From Diplosphaera chodatii (Eukaryota; Chlorophyta; Trebouxiophyceae; Prasiolales; Stichococcaceae), in the NCBI GenBank assembly GCA_032358165.1, contig JAALGY010000031.1:310001-374000 (forward strand): a stretch of 64,000 bases of DNA, written 5' to 3'. Under the pieces are notes generated by a model. That model searched no databases. It worked only from the letters and a program-made list of their open reading frames with translations, and was not told the origin of the DNA. Positions 47,065 through 60,700 of this stretch are shown in pieces (position 1 is the stretch's first letter; each line of letters opens with the position of its first letter). A program made the position numbers and the translations under genes.

Positions 47065-49436
47065 ATGGCTTCTCCGGTGCAGAAGGTGAGAAACCTCAGT
47101 CGTTATGAGCTTGCTGTCCCGGCTGAGGTGCTTGCCATGCAGCAAGCTGGTAGAAACTGGACAGTGGCGCATGCGCCAATGAGATGGTCGCAGCAGCCAC
47201 ACTCCTCACAACCTACAGGATCTTCGTTGTATGCTGGGGCTGATCACAGCGCATCTGAGCTCTTACGAGCTCATCCTAAGCATGCACACACGCTGCACGC
47301 GACATGCATCAACCTGCGTCGCCACATCTGCAGGCAATCACGCGACTGCGCAATGGCCTTGCCGCTGGCGACCCTTACGAGGCGCAGCAGGGCGTGAAGA
47401 CGACGTACTACCGCCTCAAGGCGCGGCGCCAGACACGCGACGGCTACGACCTGCTGCAGCAGGCGGCTGTCGTGCAATTTGGCGCCGGCCAGTTCACATG
47501 CGGAGTGGAGCTCGCTAAGCTCCTGCTTGAGGTGTGGCACCCACGACTAGATGTGCCTCACGCAGCATTATTGCATGTGTCTGGCCGCCGTGGCATGGTC
47601 TGGATGCTGCCTACGGATGGAATGTGCAGGTCATGCTGGGCGCTGCGTCCAACATGTGCAGCGAGGCACTCCTCCCCCACCATGTCGGCAGGCGTACAAG
47701 GACGACGCCGTGTCGGCGACGCCAGAGGCCGTCGACGGGCTGTACGCGATCATGGCGGCGCTGCCGGCGCCGTCGGCAGGGGATACGGCTTCCAGGGACG
47801 CGATGGTGGAGTCCGCGTCAGCGTGGGCGGAATCCGCCATCGCCTGGGCTGCAAGGTGGCGTCCATATGCGCACAGCGCTCCCTGCTGTGCCGGTGCCAC
47901 CCTTTTCTGCAGCCGATGGTGATGCTGGTGACATCGTGTCACAAGCGGCGTCATGGCATGTCGTCATGACACCTGTGACGGCTCTGTCCGCTGCCCGCCT
48001 TCAGGAACGGCGTGGGCAGGAGGCAGCTGCAGGCCCTGCACTGCGCGGCCGCAGACTGGCAGTGGGGCATGCGGGACGGGACCACGGCGCTGGCCTGGGT
48101 GTCGCGTCACTACGCAGCCGCCTGCAACGCCGAGGCCTTGTTCCATGGTGAGGCCAGGGCTGCCGGGAGCAGAGTGTGCAGAAAGCATGTGGAATGTGCA
48201 AGACCACAGGCTCGCACGGGCATGCGCATGTGCCAGCACCGTGTCACTACGCTTTCACAGTTGTTCACCCTGCTGCAGTGCTGTCAGACGGGCTGGATCC
48301 CGCCAAGGCTCGCGAGTGGGACTTGTACGTGTGCCGCGCAGTCCTGCTGGTGCGGCGGAATTTTGTTCTGAGTGTAATTTGCACTTTCAATCTTTCACAC
48401 TGCTCTAGTGCAGTGTGTATACACGGATTGTGACGCTCGCGAGTGGATGCTTGGCCCTTCATATGACTCGGTGTGCGTTGTATAGGTGCTGGCATCAGCG
48501 CCGCCCCGGCCGCCGGCAGCCAACATCGGCACAGCGCAGGCGGCAGCAGCGGCGGAGGCAGCGGCGGAGGCACAAGCCAGCCACAGCAGGTGGAATACAG
48601 CGGTGGAAGCCAAAGCATCACACATCGGGCGTGCGCGCAGTACAGCGCTTCCATGTCTCGGGCGTCGCATGCTTAGGTGCCGCGTGCATGATGCAGGTGT
48701 GCCGGCGAGCTGCTGCAGCGGTGCGACCGGGAGACCACTGAGCCCGAGTTCAGCGGCATCCCGGGCTTCCCGCTGATCAGCCTCTGCCGCCAGCTGCTCC
48801 AGCTGCTGCCGCCGCAGCCGGTGAGCACGGCGAACAGTAGGAGGGAATGACCTCCCGCCTCATTGGTCAAAGGAGGGAAGAGAATTGGCAGCAGGATGCT
48901 GGCGCGGCATAGGATGACCTGCTGCGCAGCAAGGATTGCAGACCTCTGCTGCCGCCGCTGCGGCTGCTGTCCAATGTCCAGTCCCCTTTCGAGCCTTGCT
49001 GACACCGTTGGCAACCTTGCTTTGCAGCTGCTTCCGGTGCAGAAAGGGGCACGAGTGCTGGGCGCGCTGCGGCAGCACTACCACCCCGCCTTGCAGGTGG
49101 GTCCCTTTCTAGCGTGCACAGGGGTCTCGCTGTAAGTAGAATACGCCTCACATATGCATTGTGGGTGCTCAGCCTGTGAGTATGTCTGTCTCGGAATGTT
49201 GATGTTTGCGTACCAGCGGAAGCATTATCTGATGAATCTAGCAAGCTCCTGTCGAGCACCTCACTTTCTGAACCCTGCAGCACGATCCGGAGCTCGGGCA
49301 GATGCTGGACACTGTGGCAGGGACCTACTTTGGCGTGCAGCGGGCGAATGCTGGAGGCGGGATGGGCGGCATGATGGGCGGGCTGCTGCAGATGCTGAGC
49401 GGCGGAGGCGGCAGCCAGTTGCAAGTAGCCGCGTGA
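47065..49436 (+). CDS. GET4: GET4, tail-anchored protein targeting factor
   Basis: GET4 is a cytosolic helical-repeat protein that works with GET5 and GET3 to load tail-anchored membrane proteins for delivery to the ER. Exon 1 (47065-47085) is only MASPVQK. Further exons: 47334-47531 (AITRLRNGLAAGDPYEAQQG; GYDLLQQAAVVQFGAGQFTC, then GVELAKLLLE), 47692-47855 (AYKDDAVSATPEAVDGLYAI), 48005-48147 (RRQLQALHCAAADWQWGMRD), about 48278-48348, an Ala-rich exon from about 48486, about 48696-48822 (GFPLISLCRQLLQLLPPQP), about 49027-49096 (LRQHYHPALQ) and about 49280-49436 (DPELGQMLDTVAGTYFGVQR; a Gly/Met-rich end). The C-terminal DPEL..ML..VA..YFGV pattern and the N-terminal CGxELAxLLLE pattern are characteristic. 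The Ala/Ser/His-rich linker near 48.5 kb is an algal addition or a mis-read exon. Confidence 0.85.
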
Positions 49437-50191
49437 GCGCAGGTGGTGCGCACACAGAGTCGGCAGGCCGCTTGGCTGCTGATGCATGAGTAGCTGCTCA
49501 GCAGCTGCGCATCGGCCACCACAGCATCTTGCGGGCCAGGCTTTTGGCTTCGCCACTGGGGAGGGGCCCGCAACTGCTGTCGAAACTTACAGATCGTTGC
49601 GTTGAGCTATACCGTTGGAAGTGAGTGTTGATGAGGGTAGATATGTTACACCGAAGTTGAGTGCAGCATAGTGGCTTACAGCGTTGTTGCTCTGCACAGA
49701 TGTTGTTGCCCAATCAAGACGGAACAACTTCAAGAATATGTTGCAAAGCTGATGGTCCACATGTCACTGTCGTCTGATACAACAGCCAGCAGTCTGGCCA
49801 AGATATGCCCAGGATGGTGCAGGAATGACGCCCTCAAGAATGTTGGGACTGCGTCCAATGGGAGAGTCGACAAATACCTGGGCTTGGGGCCTAGGTGCAC
49901 GCAAGAATGTGTGCGTGATGCTGCGCGGCGTATATCAGTTTGACAGTGTCACAGTGTGGCGACCATACAAGGCCGCCACGAGCACTTCGTGCCTCTTGCC
50001 ATGTCGCGCCTCACAGCAACTTCCTCGACACCCGGGGCAGTGGCTTGCGCCGAACTGGTTTGCGTGTGCCGCGCGACTGCAGCAGCATCGAATGTAGGTT
50101 GTTGAAGCCTGCAAGCTGATGAAGCCTGCAACTCCGCACATTGACTCGCGACGGCCAAAATGCAACACATGAAGCATTGCTGTGTGTGTGC
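49437..50191. other. Convergent intergenic region, no gene seen
   Basis: It lies between GET4 (plus) and the DUF4239-type gene (minus), both ending here. It probably contains both 3' UTRs. Confidence 0.45.
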
Positions 50192-53185
50192 TCATGCCCC
50201 CCAAGCGTGGCAACACTGCCAGCAGGCCGACACGGCGCCTGCCTGGTGCACGTCTCCCCACATCGACCCCTTGCACTGTTGTCCAGCAAAGCACTCGAAA
50301 AGGAGGGGACATCGGCAGAGGCGTCGCCAAGCGGACAGAGCACCCACCGGCAGCACGATGGTGCTGGCGCCATTGGAGCCGTTCCGCGCCGCCACGTCGT
50401 CGGACTCGGGGCCCGCCGGCCGCCGGTTGAGGTACGCATTGTTGGAGCGGTTCTGGTTGCCGATGCCCGCCTCCGGGATGATCGTGGTCTTCTGGTGGCG
50501 CGCCAGCATGCGCTGCGTGTACCCCAGCCGCTCCTCCATCGCGGCTGCAGACCCCAGGAGTTCGCATCTGAGTATCTGAGCTCGAGCACGTCGGACGCCA
50601 GCAGAAAGCAGGCGTCTGACGGCTGGGTGTACGGCTTACCCTAATAGCAGAGTGAAGAGATAGTGCGCAACTGCGTTTTGGTCCGACATGTGTCAGGGTC
50701 CGAAGGCGCACCTGTGGCTGCGTAGACGCCCTCGCTGGGGTCCGACAGATCTGTGATGACCTGGGCAGTGCAGGTGTAGACTGTCACAGGCCGGTCATGC
50801 AGATCCTGTGCCAGGTGTCCGTGCTGCCAATGTTCGGTGCTGCAGTCATATGCCAGCAGGACACCCATGACGCGAGAGCGCGAGTACAGACCCAAGCTGG
50901 AACACCCTCAGTCGGGCGAAAGCCTGGGGCGCACCATCAGCACGAAGGTCATGAGGGAGGAGGTGGCGGAGAACAGCACGTGGCGCCCCTCGTCGCTGAA
51001 GTTGCCGCCCGCCTCCAGCAGCAGCAGCGTCAGCACGAAGGTGTTCTGCACGTGGTGGCAGTCAAGACGTAGGATGCTGCGAACTGCGTGTCATCCACGA
51101 CATGTGCTGTCCCAACAGCTGGCCGCCGCCATTGCCAGTGGTGGAGCATCGATGCCATTGCCCCAAGACGGATGTTGTGTGCGGTGCAGTGGCCAAGGCG
51201 CAGCTACCGCTGCAGGCCGGCCAATAGATTACATGCTGCCGACGCCGCCCTGCACCCTGTGCACCATCTGCAGGCCGCGAGGCCACCAGCGCAAAGGGGC
51301 ACCCACCGCGATGATGTACAGCAGGGCCCAGTGCACGAAGGGCAGCGCCTGCAGCGAGGTCGCCTGCCGCATGGACTGCGCCTCAGCCAGGCGGCTGGTG
51401 GCCGACATCACCTCGTCCACCTCCGCGCCCATCTCCCTGCCACATTTGGAGGTCGTCCCCCTCAACAACTGAAGGCGCATGTTATGGAGAAGATTGTGCA
51501 TGTCGAGCACCTTGGCGTGAGTTCTGGGGCGGGAGCACACGCCTGTAGCGGCGGCACTCGGAGCGGATGATGTTGAGCGCCAGGCCGTCCTCGAGCGGCG
51601 GCAGCTGGTTGCTGGGTCCCCTGATCTCCTGCGGCCACCCACCACACGCCGGGCTCACTCGCACATCAAGAAATGCTGTGCCCCGGGAGCAGCTCCCTAC
51701 CAAGTCAGCTCAGCAGCGATGGTCAAGTCTGCCAGCAAGCAGCTGGCTGTCCACATAATTGGACTTCAACAACAGGAGTTTTCAGCTCACTTTATTGAGA
51801 CCGCTGAACAGGAAGCCCACCTGGTCAATGTACTTGCGCACTTGGTTGAGCACGCTGTACGCCTCGTCGCCCAGCGCGTAGGCGGCCTCCTCCATCACCT
51901 CCTCCAGAGAACCCACCTCCGTGTAGAACTGCTGCACCATGAGGCGCTGCCGCTGCAGGCCAGACGGGGAGAAGGCAGGGTAAATGCTGGTGTCGTTGGC
52001 GTGGGAGCTGAGCCAAGGCATGCTTCAGGTTATGTGTGCATGCAGTGCATAGATATCAGGTGCATCCAGATGCGGCTCGATATATGAAGAGCAACATGGA
52101 AAGGACAGCATGCCGTCTGCACAAACACAGCAGGATGCCAGGTTTGGTTTTCAGGACACTCTGCATGCATGTGCGACTGGCACAACGAGAAAGTGCTCTG
52201 GGTTGGCCTCACATCGTACAGGAAGCCCATACTGTTGCCGCTGAAAATGGCGAAGAGCAGACTCAACACTGAGAAGAAGCTGTTCTGGAAAGGCGTGACG
52301 GACGTCCTGCGAGACAAGTTGTGAAATGAGGTGACATGATACCCCAGGTGTGCTTGGTAGCATCGACTGGCTGCTGCCTGCTGACGTGATGTCCTGCACC
52401 AGATTCACCTGGAGTTTGCCGTTCACAGCAGCACGCATGCGCAGGCAAGCGCCAGTCATAACACTCACTCTTTCCAGTTGAGGTCCAGCACGTAGCCAAT
52501 CGCATCCAGCAGGTACGGGTGCGCCTGCCACGCGATGAACCCCGCAAGGCTGGTGAACAGCGTGTACCGGACCAGCGTCTTCAGCCCCGTGTACTGGCTG
52601 CTGCCCAACACCCTGTCGACAGGCACGCCCGTGTACCGTCAGCTGCGCCACGGCACCGTTGTCGAGCTGCAGGCCACATGTGCAGATGCGGGCACGCTAC
52701 ACACGAAGGCGGGCACACCCGGCCATCGGGAGGGAGACAGTCCAGCATTACACTTACGGTGCCTTCCAGGAGGAGCCGGTGTCGCTGCCTACGCCCGTGG
52801 GCTTCTCGCTGTTGGGCCGCGTCCTCTGCTTGCCGTTGCCGTTGGCGAACAGGCCAACGCCGGCGCCGTTGCCACCGCTGCCAAAGCCGCTCACGCCATT
52901 GCCGCTGCTGCCGTTGCTGCTGCTGCCGTTGCTGTGCTGACTCCGCACGATCAGGCCCCCGCCACGCTGCCGGCTGCTGCTTGGCCATCTGGCTGCAAAG
53001 GGCTGCCAAGTTTGCTGTAATGGCGCCACCGTCGGCGCCTCTGCTGCGCGGCCTCCAATGCGAGCATCACACCGCTGCGATGACCGTGCCGGTGTCGGAT
53101 GCCCTGCACGAACGAAGCATCTTACCCGTGTGTCCCCCCAAAGAAAGGGCGTAGCCCTCGGGTACAGCACTGAAGGGTTCATCAT
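50192..53185 (-). CDS. DUF4239-type membrane protein with long N-terminal region
   Basis: Exon 1 (53185-52758) starts at ATG 53185 and encodes a long Arg/Ser/Gly/Asn-rich region that could hold a chloroplast transit peptide. Exon 52612-52469 has a membrane segment (LVRYTLFTSLAGFIAWQAHP). Exon 52305-52213 has a second (SFFSVLSLLFAIFSGNSMGF). Then come about 52015-51791 (LMVQQFYTEVGSLEEVMEEA; DEAYSVLNQVRKYIDQ), about 51631-51553 (EIRGPSNQLPPLEDGLALNI), about 51440-51311 (EMGAEVDEVMSATSRLAEAQ; LPFVHWALLYIIA), about 51040-50937 (NTFVLTLLLLEAG; VLFSATSSLMTFVLM), about 50761-50713 (DLSDPSEGVYAAT), and C-terminal exons after 50644 (MEERLGYTQRMLARHQKTTI). Helix-cytosolic helical region-two helices followed by D-x-SDP-x-EG fits DUF4239, a bestrophin-like family of unknown function in bacteria and plastids. 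The end of the gene is uncertain. Confidence 0.68.
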
Positions 53186-53808
53186 GCATCAACACGTCAG
53201 CTCAGCTACCTCGGAGGCTTTGGAGCGGCTGCAGCGAAGGGAATGCATGCTGGTGGTGCTGTGGTGTGTAGGTTGCCAGCTGGTGCATGGCAGCCCCACT
53301 GCCGGTGACCCTGGAGCTGGCAGGTCCACACTTCCCCTTGCAGCGACTGGCTTCCAGCGCTTCGAATGGCCCAGATGCGCGTACGGGTGATGCTGACTCA
53401 AGTGCAAGCATTCAGGTACTGATCAGCGTAGTTTCTTACCCCACAACATGTGCATCAATGCTGAACCGTGAGCCTGGCGAGCTTCAGGCTGGCGGAAGGT
53501 GCCACCTCAGCTTGACTGAGGATGCAGGGTTGCGATCGGTAACGGGGCGGTGGTAATGAAGCTGTACTGAACCTGGGCTTTGGTGCGAGGGCTGCTGGCT
53601 GAAGGCGAGCCACCTCAAAACCTGACACATCGTGCATGCTATTCATCGCCCGCTTTCTTTACGAAGGCTTCAACATGGTGCGTCTGTGCGATAAACAATC
53701 GTAGCAGGCGTGGCATGCCAGCATGCACCACTTTGCAAGCAGGAACGCTTGCGTATGTTCCTTGCAGCTGGCAATCCACTGATCGAATACTGAGGCGCTC
53801 TGTTTTGA
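53186..53808. other. Divergent region upstream of the DUF4239-type gene
   Basis: No firm gene was seen. It should contain the DUF4239 promoter, and possibly 5' exons of the small plus-strand gene that follows. Confidence 0.35.
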
Positions 53809-54151
53809 TGCACAGAGCGGAATCAACAAGCTTGCCGAGGCAGCCGGCGTGGAGGCCAAGGGTGCGCTTGAGGGAAAGCTGACTGCATTCAAGCCTTACT
53901 GACCGGATAAGGATCGATTGCTTCCCCAAGAAGACGCAATGATCTAGTCGCGTTGTGTGCACAAACGCTTGAGTAGGCACCTGCTGTCGTCAGCCTGCTG
54001 GGCGTGCTGCGCAGGCGACTCGTCAAAGCAGGAGCACGATAAGAAGGAGACACACAAGATCACGGACCCGAAGGATGAGATGTCGCTGAAGAACAGGGTG
54101 GCAAAGGAGAAGGCGCTGGAGAAGGAGGAGGAGGAGGCTGCCAAGCAATGA
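53809..54151 (+). CDS. Small, highly charged hypothetical protein, 3' exons only
   Basis: Two short segments look coding. About 53819-53860 reads RINKLAEAAGVEAK with a possible donor (AAGG|GTGCGC). 54009-54151, after GCGCAG, reads GDSSKQEHDKKETHKITDPK followed by a Lys/Glu-rich helix (KNRVAKEKALEKEEEEAAK) and TGA 54149-54151. Joined, they would end a small, soluble, strongly charged protein. No family was recognised and the 5' exons were not found. Alternatively the first segment runs on to its own stop near 53901 and belongs to a different transcript. Confidence 0.35.
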
Positions 54152-54783
54152 CCGATGACCGCGTCAGACGCAGGGTCCATGCGGGGTGTGCAATGCGACA
54201 CGTTATGCCCAGAGTAGCAGTCTCAGCGTAGCACGCAGATACAAAAACTCTCGGCACATTGCCGATTCTGTCAGGAGTGCAAAGCCCTTCATGGGCGCTG
54301 ATATGGAGTAAGCATACAACCTGAGGGATGGTTGGTACCGAATGAGGTCACCAGTCCAAGGCCCGTCTCGGATGTCCCGTCGCTGCAATAATCAGCAACA
54401 TCACCACAAGTACCCTCGCCCTCAATGCCAGTGTTTCCCCGGATCTCTGCAGCTCGGCACTTGTGTATTAAAACTCGGATCAGCAAGCTATTCCGTGGCA
54501 AACAGGTCTGTTGATGAAAAGTGCCTGACACGGCAGTTGTACACACAGCCTGAACATTGGTTGATGGCATCACCCAAGCTGGGTGTCTACATCGTCGTGA
54601 TGTCGCAGCCAAGCGCTGAGCAGGTGCTCCTCCCTAGTGATGCTGACACCTGACATGACGACAGCCGTGCTCAGCACTGCATGACACCCAGCGAGGCAAA
54701 GTGGCAAGCATGCCAAGCAGCTGCCCCTATGTGTGCTCTTTGTGCTGAAAAAAGGTTGGAGTGTGACGAGTGGAGTCGTTCAG
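54152..54783. other. Region upstream of HEN1
   Basis: The first exon of HEN1 is probably here but could not be fixed. No other gene was recognised. Confidence 0.35.
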
Positions 54784-57700
54784 GTGATCACTGGGTTCTA
54801 CCGCCGCTGCGGGGCGCCAGCGCCAACCTTCGAATTCGGCACCGGGGAAGATGAAGAGCACCGCCCGGTGCGAGTGCTACCATATCGAGCTGTGAGTCAA
54901 GCCTTAGCGTTTGCAGCAAGTGCAGTGACCGAGTTACCAGCTGCTCTAGCTTCTGACACACGTTCTGTCTGCAGGGCCATGCGATAAAGGCATCGGGTGT
55001 GCATGCACAGCCGAACAGCTGATGACACAACACTGTGTACCCAGTGAGCACTGCCCCAAAGCAAACTGGCGAACCTTGGTGCAGGTGCACACGTGTATAC
55101 TGACGTTGGCGGATGCGGTGTGGGATGGGCAGCCGGTGCCGGGGGACCGCCACATCGCCTCGGCAGGGCGGCGCAAGGCCGCTCGCTGCGCCGCTGCCGA
55201 GGTTATGCTTGATCGTGACACGGGCTTCTGCGATGCGATCCCCTTGCTGCTTGGTTTCTCATAAGCAAGCAAGGTCTGTGGGTGTGCTCACCCAATGACA
55301 ATGTCATGCGCTGCGCTGCTGCAGACACTGTGAACCCTTCTCGGCTCTGTTCGCTGGTGTCCAAAGTGCACACCTGTGTTGTGAAGTTGGACCTGTTAGG
55401 CGGCTGCAGATGGAGTCCAATGTGTGCAGCATGTTCTCACATGTACAGCTGCTGGCAGATCCGACTTCAGTCGTTCAGAAACATGCACTGTCGGGATCAT
55501 CAGCCAGCAGGCTGCCAACATAACTCCTGGCAGGGAAGCCCCAGCGCACCCGCTGTGCTGCACATGCAGGCGGCACTGGAGGCTCTGAGGGACCATCCGG
55601 CGTTCGAGGCTGCGCAGGATGCGGTGTCAGAGCGGGTGCAGGAGTCACCACTGGCCACGCTCGCCACCATGTTGTCCGATGAGGTGCCTGCCTTTCTTTG
55701 GCATTGCCGTCCACATTGTGCCTCCAACACAGTCACAATGGTGGCGGAACGAGACGGCTTGCACCCCCTGATATCAATCTGGCATCTGGTGGCACCATCC
55801 CCGCCGTGCCTCTACTACAGGCTGTGAGAATGACATGGGCATTCTGCTACACAGGGCTGTCAGGCAGCATGGGTGTAGCACGCCGGGTGTCTCGTTCGAG
55901 GCTTGCGTGTGCTGCGTTGACTGGTTCTGATGTACTTCGCATCACACTCACAGGAGGTGCGGCGCAACACGGAGGTGGAGGCGGCGGTGCTGCTGGCGCA
56001 GCGCTACGCTGATGGGTGGCTGCCGCTGACCGCCCTGCTGGCGCCAGCGAGGCGCACGCTGCTGGCGCAGTGGGGGCGTCGCTACCTCCCCAGCCTGCTG
56101 CACGAACAGGCCAGCATGTTTCACCTTGGACCCTGCGCCCGGTAGCTTTTGGGCTTGACCAAAAACCTGCATGCATGTCGACATCGTCATGTGCTCGCCC
56201 TACAAGCCACTCGATGGTGGCAACTGGTTCCCACAGGCCGACTTCCTGTACGGACTGCGGTGCCGCCTGGCAGATGAGGCGCCGCTGCCAGGTGCGCCCG
56301 TTAGCAGCACCTTCCACTCGGGCTGCACCCGAGCAGACGCCTGGCTTGACAACCTTGCTGGTAGCAAGTGTTCATCAGATGACTGCAAGCAAGCAGCATG
56401 CCATGTGGCAAGTGACCTCAGAGGCACTCCTGCCTGATGGTGCACGTGGACCAGTGCCCCAAAACATACACAACTGGTGTCGGACCTCATCTGGATGCCA
56501 TGCCAGAAGGCCAGCCTGAAACAGCACAGCGCAAGTTTGGCCATGGAGCAGTGTGCTGGCGAGCATGGCGACGAATCTTCTGGCATGCCCTGCGCCACTG
56601 TGAAACCGATGGAATGCAGCTTGCATTGCATGCAGTGGCTCATTAGGTGTTAAAGGCCACAGGCACATAGGGTATCTATGTTGAAAATGGCTTTGGAAAT
56701 GCTTTAGGTGGCTTTGGAATTGGGTTAAACACCAGTATAAGTGCCGCAGCCTGCTTATGACCTGTGGGTCTGGAGTGCTGCAGGTGGCGCCCTGGAGTTC
56801 GGCGGGGACTACAGCGCCGTGCGGCGAACGCAGGCCTACATTCCCAGCGCCGGCAGCAACGCTCTGGCGGCGCTGGAGGCCAGCCTGGACCTCGCGGCAC
56901 GGCGCCACCTTGCAGCTGTGCTGGTGCCTGCTGACACCAGGTGGCAGCTGATGCATGACGTTGTGCCGGTGCTTTGTCAGTGTACACATGCAGACTGGAG
57001 CGCGGCTGCTGCCACGGTGTCTGACATCTTTGCTGACGGTGTCTGCCGTTGCTGCTCCTGGTCTGCATGCTGCAGTGACTCATTTCATTATCAAGAAAAC
57101 ATAAATCCAGCTGCCTTTCCACAACTGAGCAGCCCCCCCATGACAGGGCTGGCATCAAGCCATCAACTAGGCACCCATTGCGTTCCGACCTGCAAGTTCA
57201 GCAGTTGCTGATGTCGCACAGCATCTGGAACCTCTGGTGACACAAGGCATCCCCATTCTACTGCTGGCGGCAGCCGCGAATACCGCTGAAGGCTCTTGAT
57301 CAAGCGTCCACCTGACATAAAGACGGTCGTCTTTGTGTCCCCCTTGCAGACTGCCCCCGACAGAAGTGAGCCTGAACGGCGGCGGCTACTATCTGGACGC
57401 CGTAGCGGCGGCGCTGGGCTGCGCGCCAGACCAAGTGTGGCACTGGGGCATCGCCAACCGCAACTTCAGGTGTGTCCGCAACACTTCTGAGGCGTCGTAG
57501 AACATGGTATAGTCCACGGGCATGCGCTTGCATGACATGATGAAGCTGAGAAGGTCATACTGTGCCTGTGCCTTTGGTGCTAATCTGTAAATGAGATGCT
57601 CAAGGAGCCGGTTGAGGATCATGTACCAGTACATGTTACTGACTATGTATCTAAAGTCGTCAACGCTGGCAGAAGCCCTTCTTCGTCACGATCTGCAATA

Positions 57701-60700
57701 CCATCCAGGATCCCAAATGTGTTCGTGCGCAAGGTGCTGCTGTGCTGCAGGGTGCTGGCGCCACTGGACATTGCTGCGGCAGCGGCTTCTGGTAACGCCG
57801 AAAGTGGCGGGGCTGCTGGCACTGAGTGGGCCAGCCGAACAGGCGGCGACAACGACACTGTGGAAGCACCAGACGACCTGGAGGTGGATACACTGTGATT
57901 TCGATGCAAAGCACGCACCTCAGTAAACACATCAGTGACAGTGTGCTGGTCACCATGCTCATACGACATCTTGCTAAGGACATCCAACAACAATATATAG
58001 CAAGGCCATGGCGTGATCTCCTAGGCAAGTTGTGTGTACTCTGGCTGCACGCGTGCAAGCACCGGGATCTTTTGGTGCACTTGCGTTCGAGCATCAGAAA
58101 GGCAGAGCTGCCTAGAGTTGAGCTGCTATGATTTGCAGCATGACACAGAGCAGCTGCCGCGCTGCTGTGTGTGATTCTGCGCCATGCGCAGCGGCTCATG
58201 ACGAAGATGTTCCTGATCGTAGGTAGCATGTTGCATTCAGTACATCTGGCAACACCTGTGTTCGAGGTTTGTTGGGGGCCAAGCGTCATTGGGAGCCCTA
58301 ACGATTCTGCCCAGAGCAGTTTGAGCGGCTTCTCCTCCCTTGCTTGCAGCTCAGCCTGTGCCAGCGATTCGGCTACCCGCCGCCGACTTCGGGGGCAGCA
58401 GAGCCGGACCCACTGCCCGAGCACCCAGGCCTCTTTGCCGAGGTAGTGGAACTCAGTAGTGAGACCTGTCGCCGTGAATGCAGGTTAAGGATGGCTGATG
58501 TGCGCACATCAACTTCTGCGTGAGGTGTGAGCTGCATGACCATCGTGCAGGCTGAAGAGCAGCCGCTGGTGGGACTGGCCAAGGGGCTCACAAACCTACA
58601 GCTGGTCACTGCCGAGGACCTGGCGGCAGCAGTGGCCGACAAGCACAACGAGGCACCTGTGCCTGAAGGTGGCATCGCCTGGACAGTGATTCTGTGCTGC
58701 TCACCAGTAGATGGCAGTGTTTGCACCTTCACAGCCGTCGTTGGATCCTGCAAACGTTTCAGATCGATTGATGCTTGCATGCCTGACGGCCCAGGCGCAA
58801 TGGAGTGGCCGGCACGCGCCTCGCTGCACCCCAGCATGTACTCCGCGCTGCCGGTGGCCGCGGAATCGCTGCAGCAGTGGAATGCGCGGGCTGGCTGGGT
58901 CACAGGTGTGTGCCAGATCCAGCACGGTAGGATGCTAAGCAATTGCATCGCTTCAGGTGGCCCAGGATACTAGCCATGGCATGCTGTACACTGCTGCACC
59001 AGCGAAACCCTCCAAAGAAGCTGAGCATGTTCGCACCACTGCCTGAGAGCAACCAAACACTGAGCAAGCAACCACTGCCTGCTGGGCTAGCTGTTCGGGT
59101 TCCACAGCGGCTGCAGCGGGGCACCCAAACCTTGCTGTGGGCTGCAGGCAAGGCGGTGCGGGGGGATGTGCTGCTCGCCCGGGTGCGGCCCCGCCCCTGG
59201 GTCGTCAAGGTGCGGCTGGAGCGAACAGTGCCAATCCTTGCCAAACTCTCAAGCAACATCTGGGGAACAGTGAGCACCTGCTGGCTTCTGCAAGGGGGCT
59301 AGCTGAGCATTCTATATGGATTGCAGTTGGGGGAGCTGCGGCGGTCGCACCCGGTGCTGCGCGCCAGCAGCTACCCGCTGCCGGAGCTCGCTGCGGCGGC
59401 CGCTGCATGCGCGCCGTCGCAGCTGTACGCCCGCCACCTGGGCGCAGTTTTTGTCGCGCGCCTGCCAGCAGGCATCAGGTGCAGCTGCTTCTGCATAAGA
59501 AGAACTCCAGCCTCACTGCCTGTAGTTGTTTTGCTGATTGTGCTGCCAATTTTGTGGGGAGGTGCAGAGGCTGCAGGCCCTGGTCGTGGACCACCACCTC
59601 AGCAGCGTCCACTCCGCCTCAGGTCCTGCGACGCGTGGCCGGGGCGGCTGCCGAAGGCGCTGCTGGAGGAGCTCAGCTCGCCGGGCGTGCTTCCTCCCGG
59701 CAGCAAAGAAGCCGCCTTGGGGCTGGCAGACGCCGAAGCAGACGAGGCGCCTCCTGAGGCAGGTGCGCACGTGCAAGTTGGTGCCCCAAGCGCTCCGGCC
59801 AATGAGCACCGCACCTGGGCTGTGGCCTCGTGAGCAGCAGCAGCACTGGCCTATTGCATAGCATCAGCGACCAGCGCAAGGGCGCAGGCAGCAGAGCTGG
59901 TGAGTGGGCTGCTGGCACAGATTTGTGCCTGCTGTGTGTGTGCTCACTCTGAATTGGAAGCTGGCAATCACAGCGTGATATGAGTTGTTGAACAGCACAT
60001 TGCTCGCACAGCCACCCAGAAACAACTGTTTGGGCGTCGATTTCTTCAATTCAATTCCAACGTCTTGTAGATTGCGGCTCCAAACGCAAGTCGAGCAGCA
60101 GCCCGGTGTCCGACTATGGCGCGCCAGTCCACAAAGCTGCAGCCATCGAAGCCGAAGGCAGTGCGGCCGCTGCCCCGACCATCATGTCAGCAACAATCAA
60201 GTGTGCACTTTCCCTTCTGTACAGCTTGGCCTCTGCAAATCATACAATACCACTGGCACTGCGACGATGTTGTTCCAGCGGGGCTGTTTTGCCACGCTGG
60301 ATGTCACATTTTTGGTGCTTGCCTGCAGTGACGATGGGGTGACAGAACAGCAGGAAGCGCTACGGGTGCTGCACATCCTGCAGAAGCGGCACGCCACAGC
60401 CTGGGCCACAGCATTCTCCGAGCCCGGCGCAGCCGACGCCCCTGGGCGCCAGCACCGGGCCAGTCCCGTTGACGGTGCACACGACGCAGCCGGGGCGAGC
60501 CGCACAGCTGCGGCGGCCTCTGGCGACACACAGACAGGAGCTGGGGGCGTCCAGGTGCTCCAGGGTGGGCGCGGCCTGCACCGCCCCATCCAGCCGGGCA
60601 GCAGGGTGAAGGTGTGCACCATGCTTTTTGGCGATCGCCTGCAAGGTCGCATGCCTCGTGTCACATGTACCGCCAGGTTGCATGCACTATAACATCGCCA